A stretch of 64,000 nt of DNA from Lepus europaeus (lineage: Eukaryota; Chordata; Mammalia; Lagomorpha; Leporidae). The notes below the pieces were generated by a model. The model had not been told where the DNA came from. It did not search any database and saw nothing but the letters and a program-made list of their open reading frames with translations. The stretch covers positions 63,479,097 to 63,543,096 of the forward strand of contig NC_084836.1 of the NCBI RefSeq assembly GCF_033115175.1. Direction: 5' to 3'. How positions within the stretch are numbered: position 1 is the first letter of the stretch; every line of letters starts with the position of its first letter. Made by a program: the position numbers and the translations under genes. Shown here in pieces: positions 1 to 27,598 of the stretch.

Positions 1-284
1 CACATAATTAGGAAAACCAACTCTGATGTCCCTCTCCCCGGGGCACTCCATAGCACCTAAATCCAGGGTTTCTAGAAGGCAAGAATCCCCTTAAACGCCC
101 CCAGCACCAGAGACCCTGGCCCACAGGCCGCTCTTCACAAATATTTGTTGAATAAACATAGATGCTGATGAGGAAGACGGCAAGAAGATACCAGGCGCCT
201 GGAGATCTGGATGAAGCAATCGGTGAGAGGGGAAAGTATTAACCACTTCCCGATTTTAGCGAAAGAACTCGTGGGGGAGACAGC

Positions 285-525
285 ATATAAAATAATAACA
301 GCTAATTCTCATTAAGAGCTTATTGTGTGTCTGTCACCATGCAAAGCAGCTTTATGCATCATGTCATTTAATGCTCACTGTAATCCCAGAAGCTCAGTAC
401 TATTATTACTCTCACTTCATACACGAGGCATCTGAGGCTCGGGGGGACGGCAGCTAGCCCGCAATCACACAGCTGAGAAACGGGGCAGCATGGTTCCAAA
501 CCCAAGCGATCTATTCCAGACTCAC
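285..525 (-). repeat. MIR fragment, antisense
   Basis: The segment reads like a reversed MIR: a 'gtcatttaatgctcactgtaa' region, a TATTATTACT stretch, then 'caatcacacagctgagaaacgg'. These correspond to the conserved MIR core in antisense, heavily diverged. The call is from recalled consensus only. Confidence 0.5.
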
Positions 526-3139
526 ACAGAGGAAGCGAAGTGCACCCCCTGCTCAGATCCTTATCATGGCTTCCCCCCCACACCCCTGCTGCCCCAAATG
601 CGCCCCCCCCCATTCTTTTCCCTCAGCTCTTTTGGTGTGGCCTTTCTCCAAGTGCTTCCAGACAGTAGGGAAATTCATCATGCCCTTTGTCCAGCCTCAG
701 CCCCTTTCTCAGAAACATGCAGTTCTCCCACCCACCCTTTCAGGAGAGCCTCCCTCGCCCTCTCCACCTCCAGGTATTCCAAGACCCTGCGAGCAGAAGT
801 ATTCCCTGAGCCCCTCCACCTTTTTTAGAACTGCTCCTGCAATCACTCTCTCCCACCACCAGCAGATACGGTGCTCATTTGTCCTCGAAGCCTCTGGAGC
901 ATCTCTCCAGGACTCGGCAGCCCAGGATTCTTTGTTCTGCAGCCCAAGCTTCCTGGCCGTCTCCTGGTCCATTTGTGTATCCCAGTGCCTTTCTGTAGTT
1001 TTCCACCATGCGTGCTGACTCAGCTAATGGGGGGGAGGCTAGAAGCAGGGGTCCAAAGGTGACCAACCTGTTCAAGGCTCACTAAAACACTTGGTAGAAG
1101 CTGAACTTCAAGCACCAGGCCCGATTTCCATGGTGACATCCCTGGGGAGGGTTGCCATGGTAATGATGGAGCGACACCGGCCACAGTGAACATCACAGCC
1201 CCTCTCTGTTTTCTCTGATGAGATTCCCCCAAAGCTAAGGGGGGCCCTATTCCCTGCCCCTCTTCAGGTAGCAAAGGAATTCCAAACCACCCTAAACCGT
1301 ACTGACTCTGATCCAATGCCACTGCAGCTCCCAACCCAGCTTGTCCCAACCTAGATTTTCCCAACAGGAACTTGATGGTGGTTTCTTCATCATTGGCAGC
1401 CCCGTGGGGGGTGGCGTGTAGACCCCTGAATGAAGATGGGGAGTGTATGTGCATGTACGTGTCTCCTCCCATATCTGGTATGGACATGGCAGCCCAGACA
1501 GCAGGCCTTGGGACACTGCTGAGAGACGTCAAGGCGGGGAAAGACAAAAACAGAGACATTTACGAAGGTCCAGGGAAAGTCACGTTGGATTCCGAGTGTG
1601 CAAAGAGCAAAACAAGATGCACATGACACATACACAGTGACCCAGACACCCTGCTACCATGACTCAGGCCGTTAGCTTTGACTAAGCCCCATCCCCCAGA
1701 TTCCGGAGAGAAGCCAGAGAGAGGAGTGGGGGAGACATAAGGCACCTGGAACTGTCTCTCCAGCTTCCTCTCCTACCCTCTGCCCAGCAGAACCAAGCCC
1801 AGAGCCCGCCGCAGTGCTGCAGAGGTGGAGGGAAGAGCTGAGGCAGGAGGGACAGAGGCTGGCTCTAGGGACAGCTCCCTGTCCCACCTTTGCTCTTCCT
1901 GCACCTTCCCAGCCATCCCAAAGCAGATTCCGCCACCAATTCCCTACACCTGGGGCCCCCAAGAGAGCTGGAGGACAGGGGAGGGGGAGGAGACGTGCTG
2001 CCTTGGCTGGGACCCTCCAGGCTCTCCTCAAATCACGTCTCCCGTGACCCTCACTCTCCCGAATGCAGAACCAACAGCGAGTCTAGGAAAGCAGGCTCCA
2101 AGGGTGCTGCCTGGGACAAAATGGCCCCCATAAGCACGGAGGCTTAGAGTGAGAGATTGACAGGGAGAGCCAGGACAAGGGAAGATGGGAGCAGCAGGCA
2201 AAACCGACAGGGAAACGTGAGCAGTGGTGCTGGGAGAGAGTCGGGATTGGTGGCGGGGGAGGAGGGGGTCCTCCTTTTGCTTCCCCTCTCCTCCCTCTTC
2301 ACCCTGATTGGATCTCTCTTGTTAGGCTGGTCCAACTGCACGGATGAGCACCACAATTCCTCCTGCCAGCACCACCCCCTGTCCCATGCTATCATACCAG
2401 GGGTCCCATCTACAGGAAACACCTTCCAGAACAAGCAAGTTGGGCCTTTTGTGGATTCGTTCCCTCTGGCCACCTCTCCCCATCTTTCGGCCATTTCGTC
2501 TCAGGGGACCTCACACTCCAGCTCCCACAGCTATAGTCTGCTGCCCAGACTCTTCATAAAGGAGCTGCCAAGGCCTCACCCGGGCTCTGGCAGCTTGGCC
2601 AGACTGCTCCACCAGCCAAGGCCTGAGGTCCCTAAGATAAAGTAGCAGAAACCCCCACTCATACACGTCCATGTGTGCACACACACAGGGCAAAGGCAGC
2701 CCCTTGGATTCACAGTGTGGAGGAAGGCACGGGGTGGTGACAGTCCAGGGCCCCTGGGGCCCAGGAAGCAGGTCTCTCCCTAAAGCATGTTTACTCCAAG
2801 TCCCATTCTCCCTGACACCCAAGGCCCCGGCTTCCTCCCCTTCTTTCCTTAGCTCCTTTACTCCTGCTTCCAGCTGCCTTGCACCAAGCACTGGGGATCA
2901 AAGAGGCACCAAACGTGCCCCTGACCTTGAGCACTGCCCTCCCTTCTCAAACCAGCTACACTTTGCTGGCCCAGACTCTCTCAAACCCTGCAGAAGAATC
3001 AACCCCAGATCCTGCAAACTGTCCACTGACTGAGGGTCCCCACCCACCCGGCAAAGGGCAAGGCCTAGCAACTCTCTTCGAAGAGGCAGACCAGAAATGG
3101 GGAGGCAGTGGGAGATACAGGAAGATGTGTGGGCTCTGC

Positions 3140-3290
3140 AGGCACAGATCCAGGTTCAGATCCACACGCTGACAGCGTGACCTTGAGAAAGTCATTCAAC
3201 TTCTGTGGGCCTCAATGTCCTCATCTGTGAAATGGAAATGTTGATGCCACTTCCGAGTGCTGTTTTAAGGGTTAAATAATAGAGTAATCA
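3140..3290 (+). repeat. MIR fragment, sense
   Basis: The order 'cgtgaccttgagaaagtcat', 'tcatctgtgaaatggaaatg' and 'gttaaataatagagtaatc' follows the classic MIR core in sense orientation. It is an ancient mammalian SINE inside KIF5A intron 1. Confidence 0.6.
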
Positions 3291-4047
3291 GCACGCGGTA
3301 AATATCAGTTCTCCCTCTCCAGATCTCCCCCAAGACAGCGGCTGCCACCTGGAGGAAGAGGCGGCTAGCCACTTTTCACTGGATCAACAAGAGAGAGGAT
3401 GAATAAGCACGTACTGATTGTGGTCTCAGGGCCTGGTCATTTTTGCTGGTGTGGGGAGGGATTAGGGGGTCTGAAGTCCTCTGTTTACAGCACCTGAGAT
3501 GGAGGGGCAGACCTGTTCTTAGGATCTCAGAGGTTCCCCCACAAAACTGGGTGTGGCATCAATGCATTTTTCTCCCACCCCAAAGTCCAGGCTGTAACTA
3601 CTTCGGGAGCTGAGGGGATCTTGTCCTACAACCCATTCCCATTCAGACATCAGCAGAGAGCCCTGGCCGCCCACCTCCCATTTAGCCCTTAGGCCAGCCT
3701 TCCCCTCCCTGCCTGGGCTCTGGGGTAGAGACCTGAGCCAACAACAAAGGGAAGATGTGCTTTCTCTGGGGGAGAGGGAAAACAGCGGAAAAACACGGTA
3801 CTGGCTCTAAGTCTCTCTGCCGGGACTAGCAAAGGGGACTTGGGTCTCCTGATGGTGGAAGTGGCCCACTCCCACCCTGCAGAGCCGGGCCGCCGGCAGG
3901 GCCAGGCCACACCCAGTCATCGGGATACAGGGGAGAAAAGGAGGGGCTGCAGCGGAAGACAGGATGAGCGGCGGGGACGGGGCGCAGGGTGACAGGCAGA
4001 GGCGAAGCTCTTGGGGGAGAAGATGCCACCTCCCGCCCCCTCCCCTA

Positions 4048-6599
<2,552 letters not shown>

Positions 6600-6600
<1 letters not shown>

Positions 6601-6916
6601 CGTTAGGGCCGGTCCCGCCCCGGCGCGGGGGACCCAGACTACACATCCCACAATCCTAGGCGGCGTCCCCTGGCCATTACCTCATCGCCTGGCCTCGTTT
6701 TCGCCAATCCCTGCCTCTCCAGGGGTGTGGTCGCGGGCTGCTCTCGCGACTTTTGCTTTACCCTTCTACTGTGCTTTTGTCGCGAGACTTCCTGCGCCTC
6801 TGCCGCTCCCTTTGCCGCCGCCTTAGCCGGGGACCCGGACCCAGCCTCTCCCCTACCCGGTCACCGGCCCCGGCTTCACCGAGGCCCCGGTCCCCCAGCC
6901 CCGCCTCGCCGCCGCC
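6600..6916 (+). promoter_or_regulatory. DCTN2: DCTN2 promoter and 5' UTR
   Basis: This is a CpG-rich, TATA-less block directly upstream of the DCTN2 start codon. It contains a ZNF143/THAP11-type element (ACTACACATCCCACAATCC, 6638-6656) and two copies of the TCTCGCGA palindrome half-motif (TCTCGCGA at 6742-6749, TCGCGAGA at 6780-6787) that is recognised by BANP-type factors at housekeeping promoters. The ATG at 6917 sits in a strong context (GCCGCCATGG). Motif identities are recalled, not searched. Confidence 0.65.
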
Positions 6917-20153
<13,237 letters not shown>

Positions 20154-20495
20154 GCACCTCCGGGAGACGGAGACGGGGGTAATTCCGACCCCTCTGAACT
20201 GTTAACAGCTTACATAGGATTTCCCCCTCACCTTAACTCTTGCAGTCCCAATTCCATGTGACACTGGGAGCAAGGGTTCTTGCATGTGGGGTCCATCCCC
20301 CTCCCCTGATGAATACAGAGTGGCGGCTGGAGGGTATTAGATGGCGCACCCCCCGCGGGCCCAGGGGATGAGGACGTGGGCCCAGCCACACGGCGGCTCA
20401 CGTCCAGTACTGCTTTGCCGGGTGTGGGGAAGGACGGGGTCCTGTCCAGCACAGCTTTTGTGGCTGACTGTACTACTACACATCTGATTCTGCCC

Positions 20496-20501
20496 ATTAA
20501 A
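20496..20501 (+). terminator. DCTN2: DCTN2 poly(A) signal ATTAAA
   Basis: ATTAAA lies 343 bases after the DCTN2 stop and is followed by a TGTTGTACTCTGTGTGG G/T-rich element, as expected for a cleavage site near 20515-20525. An AATAAA at 20631-20636 could be an alternative distal signal. Confidence 0.7.
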
Positions 20502-20524
20502 TGCTGTTGTACTCTGTGTGGCCA

Positions 20525-21557
20525 CTGATGTATTTCTCGGGGAAGAGGCAGCACTGAAACTCAGACGTCCATCTACGTCCCTTGTAGTGGAGGAGCAGTT
20601 AGGTGGTAACGTGTCCTTACCAAAGAACTAAATAAAAAATGAATACAGAGCCAGAGCCAGAGTTTCAAAATATTCTCATCTGTTAAATTAAGAGTGTCTC
20701 CCATAGAAAAGCAGTGGAGGCCCCACAGGGCAAGTACAAAACAGAATTAAAACTCCCAAGGGTCTTGTCTTTACAAAAGAAAAGGCAGGAGGCAGCCCCT
20801 GGACAGCTGGTCATGCTGGCCGCTCCGGTTGGACCACGTTGCATAATCCTCAGCCGCATCGTCACAACGTCTCTGAGCGTTTTGGTGGGGGAGAAGGGGT
20901 AGTGTAGTGTGTATGGGAGGAGAGGCCCAGAGGGCTCTCTTTGCCCCCTTACCCCCTTTTCCTATCCCAGAGGAAAGTCAAGGGAACCTGGCTACACCTT
21001 GAATGAGGCTATGTGTTTCAAACCTGGGGACGGGGTAAGAGGGGATCTGTGCTTTGAGCAACCTGAGCCAGAGGCAGAGGGGTGTTGGAGGGGTGAGGGA
21101 GGAGGCATGATGCTTATTGCTTTGTACCTTTCACTGGGAAGGAGGGCAGCAGCCAACAGTAGCTCACAGGTTTGTAAACTGAGCCTGCTGGCTTCAAGGG
21201 AGGCAATGAAGTCCAATTAAATATAAAAGAGTCATTTGTGCAAAAATAACTTAAAACAAATAAAAGACCTGGGGACGGGGGAGAGGGGTGTTCCCCTTAG
21301 CGCCTGGTGGGGAGAGGGCCATATACCACCCCCCCCAGGCCTTTTCAGTGACATGGCTTTGGGGGGGAGGGGGGGAGCTTCCCTACCCCCTGCAATGGCT
21401 CAGGATGGGATTGTAGGGGAAGGGGTTGCATTTGTGCTCTGAGTGGGGAGTAGTGCCCCCACCCACTGTCCACAGGTGCAGGTGGCTGGCAGGGGCTCCC
21501 AAGGCTCAGCACTCAGCTCTCCCCAATCAGGGTCAAATCCAGCTCCAGGTATGGCTG
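20525..21557. other. DCTN2/MBD6 tail-to-tail region with MBD6 3' UTR
   Basis: The two genes converge here. Most of the stretch is probably MBD6 3' UTR (minus strand), but I see no clear AATAAA or ATTAAA on the minus strand, so its end is unresolved. An AATAAA on the plus strand near 21258 has no matching plus-strand gene other than DCTN2 read-through. Confidence 0.5.
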
Positions 21558-24500
21558 CTATGGGGCCAGTTTCCTCCTCTTGTTTTTGGCAGGACGGCCA
21601 GGGCGGGCCCGGGGAGGCAGAGGGACAGCCGTCTATACAAGGGGGGAAGTTGAAAGAAGTGACCAATCAGCTAGGTGTCAGCAAGTCCTTTATTTTCTCC
21701 CCACTCCCTGTAACTTCCTTGCCCCCTGCCTCATCCCTTATTTACCAGCTACCTGCCCACCCCCACACACCCCCCCACACACACACACACACACTTACTC
21801 GGGTTGTGGGGCTGGATTCCAAGGTAACATCCTGGCGGGAGCTATTGCTATTCCGGGTAGGGCTGCAATAAGGGGCACAGATGATCAGGAACAGCTCCCC
21901 AAGCACCAGGAGACTTTCAGGAGTTTGGGTGGGAAACTTTCTATATTTGAATAGTAAAGGCACAATATCCTTATTCATACTCAAGTAAGTATACACCCTT
22001 TTTGAAAACCAAACCACCATTTTTTGGATGTTCTTAACCCCAACAAGCAGGCACAGGCAGGACTATGGTGGGTGCAACACTCACTTGTATTTTCTCCTCC
22101 GGCCACGACGAGACTTTCTGACTATCCCTGGGGGTACCTGAGAAAGGATGGGCTGTGTGTGTGGAAGAGTTAGAAACAGGTACCAAGGACCCAGCCTTTC
22201 CTCAAAGCCCTTGGTCCCAGACCTCAGCCATCATTCAGCACCTACCTTCAGGTCCTCAGAATGGGGCCCCACAGGGGGTGGGTCCTTGGGCTCAGCACCC
22301 CCTTCAGCCAGCTCCCCATTATGCTGCCAGTGGTGGGTCCTTCTTGGGGACCGTTCCATTTGTCCATTGAAGCCACCACGTGTCCCCCACTTGAGGGCCA
22401 GTCGGCCAGGCTCCCGTCGGCTGCCAGGCTTTCGGCCCCGGCCTGGCCTGGCCTCACCGTTAATGCCCCTAAGTCCCCCTCCTCCCCTCCGGCCCCGCTT
22501 CCCTGACCCCCTCCCAGTGAGCAGCTCAGGGACTGGGGGGTCGGGAGAACCATGGGGTGGGGCTAAGGCACTGAGGGGAGGCCGGGCAGGCTCCGGTTCG
22601 AGGGCTGAGGTGGGGCTCTCAGAGGGCAGGCAGGGGGCTTCTGGCTGCTCTGGAGGGATCTGCTGGCAAAGAAGAGCTCCGTCAGTCTCAAACACAGCCC
22701 GCTGCCGAAGTAACTCGGCCTTCAGTTTCCAGGTGGGGGAGAAATTTCTCTCCCTGATGACACACCCACCCCCTTACCTGCAGACTCTGTAGCAGACAGG
22801 CTAGGGGACTAGAAGCCTCCGAGAGGGGTGGAGGAGCTCCCCCCCCAGGGAGGAGCTGCAGCCCCAACTGGCCAGAGAGAAGAGGGCCAGGAGGCTGCAA
22901 CAGGCTGGGGAGGGTTCCAGGGCTGCTGGTTAGCGAAGACAGGTCACCTGCAGAGATGCCGTGAGGTCAGAGGTCTCGCCAGGACAAGCCAATTGGGCTG
23001 CGCAGACGGTCGTTCTCCGGCACAGGCTTTCTCCCCCGCAGTCCACCCTGCTCTCCCCATCTTTACTGCTTTCACCTCCACATCCTCACTCAGACTCACC
23101 CAGCAGGCTGGCACTCAGCAGAGGGCTAAGGAGTTGGGGGGGTCTCCCTGAGTTGGAGGGGGCCTTGCCCAGAGAGGAGGCCCCCGGGTCAGTAGTTGCC
23201 GTGGTGACACTGGAGGTAGGTGGTCCAGGTTGGGGGGCACTCAGGACACAGGGCTAAGGAAAGAAAACAGGTTTGAGCACTCACAAGTGACCTTCTGGAG
23301 ATCTCTGGTACTTTCACATACAGGACCTAGCTGAAGCCTCCAGGGAAGCAGGCCGCTTTTATTAGACTCGGGCCAGATTCATACAACCATCCCACCCCAG
23401 CCTGCAACTTGGCCCTCCCCAAAGCCCCCCCAGGAAGAGCCGGGTGTGCAACTGAACGCCTTGGGTTCTACCTCCTGTTCTGTCCCACCCACTTGTCCTC
23501 TGTTGTCCTCACCTGGGGGGGCGTCCCCGAGGGGGGATCCAGGCTGGCAGCCAGCAGCGCAGAATTTAAAGCTATGAGGGTAGGGGGTGCTGAAAGGGGG
23601 GGGAATAATAGGGGGGGCAGGTCTCCCAAACCTGAAAATGGTTCCCCACTTGGACCCCCAGCTCCCTCTGCAGATCCCTCCCCGTCCCCAGCTGTGGGGC
23701 CCAGGGCCAACAGAGGCAGGAAAGAGGCAAGGAGGTTGCTAGGGGGTGCGGAAGGGGGTGGAAGAAGGTCTGATGGGGGTGGTGGAAGCAAAGAGGCCAC
23801 CAAAAGCGAAGGCCCTTCGGGCTCGCCTGGGGCTAGAGGAGGGCCAGGTCCCCCGGGCGGGGGCAGCAGGGGCTCAGGGGGAGGCTGTCCTCCCCCAGCC
23901 AGCACACCAAACAGACTGTGACTGAGCAAGGGAGAAGGTGGAGGCTGCCCCAGACTCAGAGGGAGCGGCAAGGCCCCCAGCATCCCCGGGAAGCCAGCTC
24001 CACTCAGCGCCAGGCCCTGCTCAGGGCTGGGGAAGGGGAAAGCCTCCCCACCAGCCAGAGGAGGCAGAGGGCAGGCTGGGCCTGCCGCCATCCCCAGCCC
24101 TTCAGATGGGCTTTGAAGCACAGGGCTGGGGACTACAGGGGCTTTGGAGGCAGCTGGCGGGGCAGGGGGACCTGTAAAAGAAGACAGAGACTGAGCTCGA
24201 AGGAGGCCTTCCTCCTGGAGTCCCAATCACCCAGCCTCCCTGCCCCCCAACCCAGAAACCTGTCCCACAGCTCGCCAAACTCCCCCCACCCCCCCGCCTT
24301 GACTGCCTCTTTCCTCCCCGGGGCAAGCAGGGGCTCCAGGATGCTCACCACGTACCTGGCACGCTGCTGAGGCTGCCACTGGTGGCACCAGGCAGGGAGG
24401 GCTGGGTGGGGTGCCTGGGCTGGGGAGAGCTCCCTGAGGAGAGGGCTGGGGGAGGAGGAAGGTGTGCATCTGACCCCAAAAGGTTAAAGCTTCCATCAGA

Positions 24501-26375
24501 ATGGGAAGGGCCAGGAGTGGGGAGTCCCAGCAGGGACAGCACAGAAGGGAGAATCGGCTGGGACGGTTCTGGGAGAGGAAAGGGCTGGGGGGCAGGAGCA
24601 GGGGCCCGGGGGCGGCTCCTTCGAGGGGTTTGAGGGCCTCCCCCTTCTAACAATCGCAGTACAGTTGGGGGTCGCCGGGGACGACGCTGAGTGGGACGGG
24701 GTGATGAGTGGGAAGCTGAGGGCACCTGGGCACGGGGCCTTCGGCCCTGTAAAGTGCTGGGAAGGGGTGACGGGGGTTGCTGTGCCTTGGCCGCTGCACA
24801 GAGGAGGCTGCTAGCGAGAAAGGGGGACGCCCCAGGCCCCTCCACAGTGGGGGCCGGTCCCAGGACCAGGGGCAGGTGCATAGTGGCTGAAGACACTGGC
24901 GGCTGAGTGGCAGGACCGAGGGGACCAGGGGGGCCGGGGAGATTATTGCTTGGGGGCAGGGAAGGGGGTGTTAAGGCATCACTACAGTGGAAAAGAGGAG
25001 GGTCTGAAGGTGGTGAGGAGGAGGCATGGGGGGCCGGAGGGGAGCCCAGGTCAGAGGGCACCAGGCTGGATCGCAGGGCAGCTCCCCAGTTGTATGCGGG
25101 GGCATTGAGGCTGATGGCAGGAGGAGGTGGTGGGGCTGGAGAAGGGGCATTGCCCCTCGGGAGGAAACAGGGGCTGCCGCTGCCTCCGGAGGGGACTGGG
25201 TCAGGAAGCCTTGGTGGAGGGAAGAGCCCCCCAGGCCCTGATAGAGGGGGGAAGGTCTGGGGCACTGAGGGTGGTTCTGGGGGCAGGGAGCCAGGACCCC
25301 CATTAAGTGGAGTTGTAGGAGGAACTCGACAGGGAGGGTGGGCGGAGGGGGGCCCTGGGGACACAGTGTGGAACAACTGGGGGCTCGCTCCCTCTCCTGC
25401 AATAAATGAGAAACGAAGGGTCAGCTTTAGGCGCCCTTCCAACACCATTCTTTTGTCTTCTCCAGTCCCATCTCCCACAAGTGCCCGACCTCCCTGTCTC
25501 CTCCTGTCTCCTGGCTCCCCACCCCACCCTACTCCCAGTGCTCCCACAGAGCTCCTCCCACCACCACCTCCCAGGTCCTCAGGCTGGCCTCAGTCTTGGG
25601 CAAAGTGGCAGAAGACTCACCAGGAGAAGAGTGTGAGCAGGTGGTCTCCATGCTGCGGTACAGAGTTGCCATGGCAACAGCTTTCCGCCGGTGGTTGCAC
25701 AGCTTGGTCATGTCCTCCTCAGATGCTGGCCCCACCCCAGCCCCACCCGGGGTCACCGGGGCCAAAGGGTCAAAGTTGAAAACCTGTAAGGTAGAAGGCA
25801 CGGACAAGGACCAGAGGGGGTGGAACCTGTGAGAAGGGCTACCATGGTCAGTGATTTGCATTCAGTCCTTTGGCTCATCCCTGTACTCACTGGCACCCCT
25901 CAACCCCTCTGACCTTGGGGACGTTGAGTGGACACTCCAGACCGCACTTGCAGGTCCCATCGCTGAGGAGGTAGCTCCGGGTTTGCTCCAGGGAAGACAG
26001 CTCTGTGCCACTTGGGCTGGGAGAAGACAAGGTCAGGGGGAAGGGCAGTTGCTAAGTTACAGACCTTCCTAGGAAGGGCAGAAAGGAGGAAAACAGATTC
26101 AAAGGCATAGGGCACCAGAGAGCAAAACGGCTGAGGAAGGAGAAGAGAGGAGAGCAACAGGGTACAAGCCCTGGGCTTCCAGAGGAGGGGCAGGGGAAGA
26201 AGATGCAGGCACCGTAAGAGCAACTGGGGGGACCGAGCTCAGGGAACGCTCTAGAGCCATACCTGATATAGAGCACAGCACCCTCCCGCACACAGCGCTG
26301 CCAGCCGATGGGGACAGATGTGGCCACAGGGCCCCCAGCTCTGTCTGCTCCACTGCTCTCATTGCCCCCATTCAT
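21558..26375 (-). CDS. MBD6: Methyl-CpG-binding domain protein 6
   Basis: Coding exons in transcript order: 26263-26375, 25914-26016, 25621-25783, 24356-25396, 23513-24171, 23100-23253, 22778-22947, 22246-22659, 22085-22137, 21799-21862, 21558-21632. They sum to 3009 nt (1002 residues plus stop; human is recalled as 1003) and all phases join. The N-terminal MBD fold (about residues 11-81, [21 protein letters not shown] to LNVPK) is intact. Next comes a conserved [20 protein letters not shown] block, then about 700 residues of proline/serine/leucine-rich low complexity encoded mostly by two large exons, then a basic [11 protein letters not shown] tract and a C-terminal [15 protein letters not shown]. 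Family knowledge: MBD5 and MBD6 bind the BAP1/PR-DUB H2A deubiquitinase through the MBD and do not prefer methylated DNA. Nuclear. The donor of the tenth coding exon runs straight into a GT repeat. Divergent from DDIT3, convergent with DCTN2. Confidence 0.97.
21759..21798 (-). repeat. MBD6: (GT)n / G-rich tract abutting an MBD6 5' splice site
   Basis: On the MBD6 sense strand the donor GTAAGT is followed at once by about nine GT units and then G-rich GGGGGGGTGTGTGG. On the plus strand this appears as CCCCACACACCCCCCC plus (AC)n just before position 21799. Confidence 0.85.
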
Positions 26376-26399
26376 TGTGTGTAATCAGCTCCCGCGTGC
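26376..26399 (-). other. MBD6: MBD6 5' UTR part of exon with start codon
   Basis: Read on the minus strand, TGTTATCAG is followed by GCACGCGGGAGCTGATTACACACA and then the MBD6 ATG. This is a clear acceptor, so the start codon sits 24 bases into its exon and at least one non-coding exon lies upstream. Confidence 0.75.
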
Positions 26400-26542
26400 C
26401 TGATAACACAGACATCCATGTGGGCACGAGGAGGATTACGCTGGGCTGGGTCCCCGAGGGAGTCCCCCAGGAAGGCTCCAAGTGGCAAGAGGGAGCTGGG
26501 AGAAGAGTAAGGAGGAATCCTCTGCCACACCACCATGGCTAC

Positions 26543-26606
26543 CTGAACATCTCTGCAAACATTGTGGGGTCCAGTCCAAAGCCGGGGCCGCCAGCTTAGC
26601 CCACAC
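26543..26606 (-). other. MBD6: Candidate MBD6 non-coding exon with uORF start
   Basis: On the minus strand a pyrimidine-rich stretch (CTCTGCTTGTGTTACAG) precedes 64 bases that end TTCAG before GTAGCC. If used, it carries an ATG at 26560-26562. Spliced to the next exon, that ATG opens a 15-codon frame ([15 protein letters not shown]) whose TGA overlaps the MBD6 ATG as ATGA. The exon is inferred from splice signals only. Confidence 0.45.
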
Positions 26607-27598
26607 CTGTAACACAAGCAGAGCAACGAGACTGTCAGGGAAGCTGCCCCACTCGGGGGAGCGTCACAGCCCAGGACCCTCAGTGTCATGAGACCATGCC
26701 TCCAAAGATCTCAGGGGCTGCTGGCCGAGGCCACAACCATCCAAGCCCAGTGCCCAGGGGCCCTCAGCTTGCCCGGAACCCACAGAATCACAGCCCTAGT
26801 CCTGGACCTATGAAGAGCAAGGCCCCTTTGTCCCATTAGGGACAGGAGACTTCAACTAGGAGTGTGGGCAAATTCCCACAATGCCAGGCCACTAGGAAGT
26901 TTCCCAGAGTGTCTGGCCCTACTGTTCCCTCCCCCAGGAAGATCGTATAAAAAAGTACAGACTGCCCCTAGGTCAGTAGGCAACCACCCAACTGCCTGCT
27001 GCGGTGGTACCAGCAGGACTCCCCCCACCCCACCCCCACCCCCGTGTCTGCTTCATCAGACAATCGCTGATTTAGTTCACTCGGGTCTTCAGCGAGGTCA
27101 GAATCACAGCTCTGTCTTCTCCCAGGACCCTGAGGAGCTAGGAGCTCCTGATTTTCCCAAAAACCTAGGGCAAGGGGCTTCAGACCCTCGGATCAGCTCC
27201 GAGAGTCTTCTTGCTGTGTGGGGACGCCGCTGAAACCTGCAAGCACCCTCCCCAAGCTCACCGCCGCTCACACGCCACAGTGGCGGCTTCCAAACTTTCC
27301 CTCTCATAACAAGGCGCCCTGTCACCCAGACTGCTTCCCTCAGCTCGGGGAGGAGGGGAAGGCGCACGAAGTAGGAAGGAACTTGGGGAGAGGGCGGGCG
27401 GAGGGTGGGCGAAGCACGGAGGGGAGGGAGGTGAGGAGGCAGAAGTCAGGCAGTGCGAGGGAGAAACGGCGGGGGCAGGTGAGGGCGGGGGAGCGGGGAT
27501 GGGGCCGGGGAAAGGGGCCGAGAGGACGCAGAGGGGGCAGAGGGGAGGGATAGGGGGAGGGGGAGGGGCGGTGGGGGGGGGCCGGGCCCCGCACTCAC

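Noticed and set aside
23409-23921. 170-codon plus-strand open frame opposite MBD6
   Set aside because: Antisense of the MBD6 exon at 23513-24171; G/C-rich third positions of the real gene keep it open.
24907-25779. 290-codon plus-strand open frame opposite MBD6
   Set aside because: It is the antisense shadow of the large proline-rich MBD6 exons. It has no splice structure of its own, its composition mirrors MBD6 codons, and the minus strand encodes a complete known protein.
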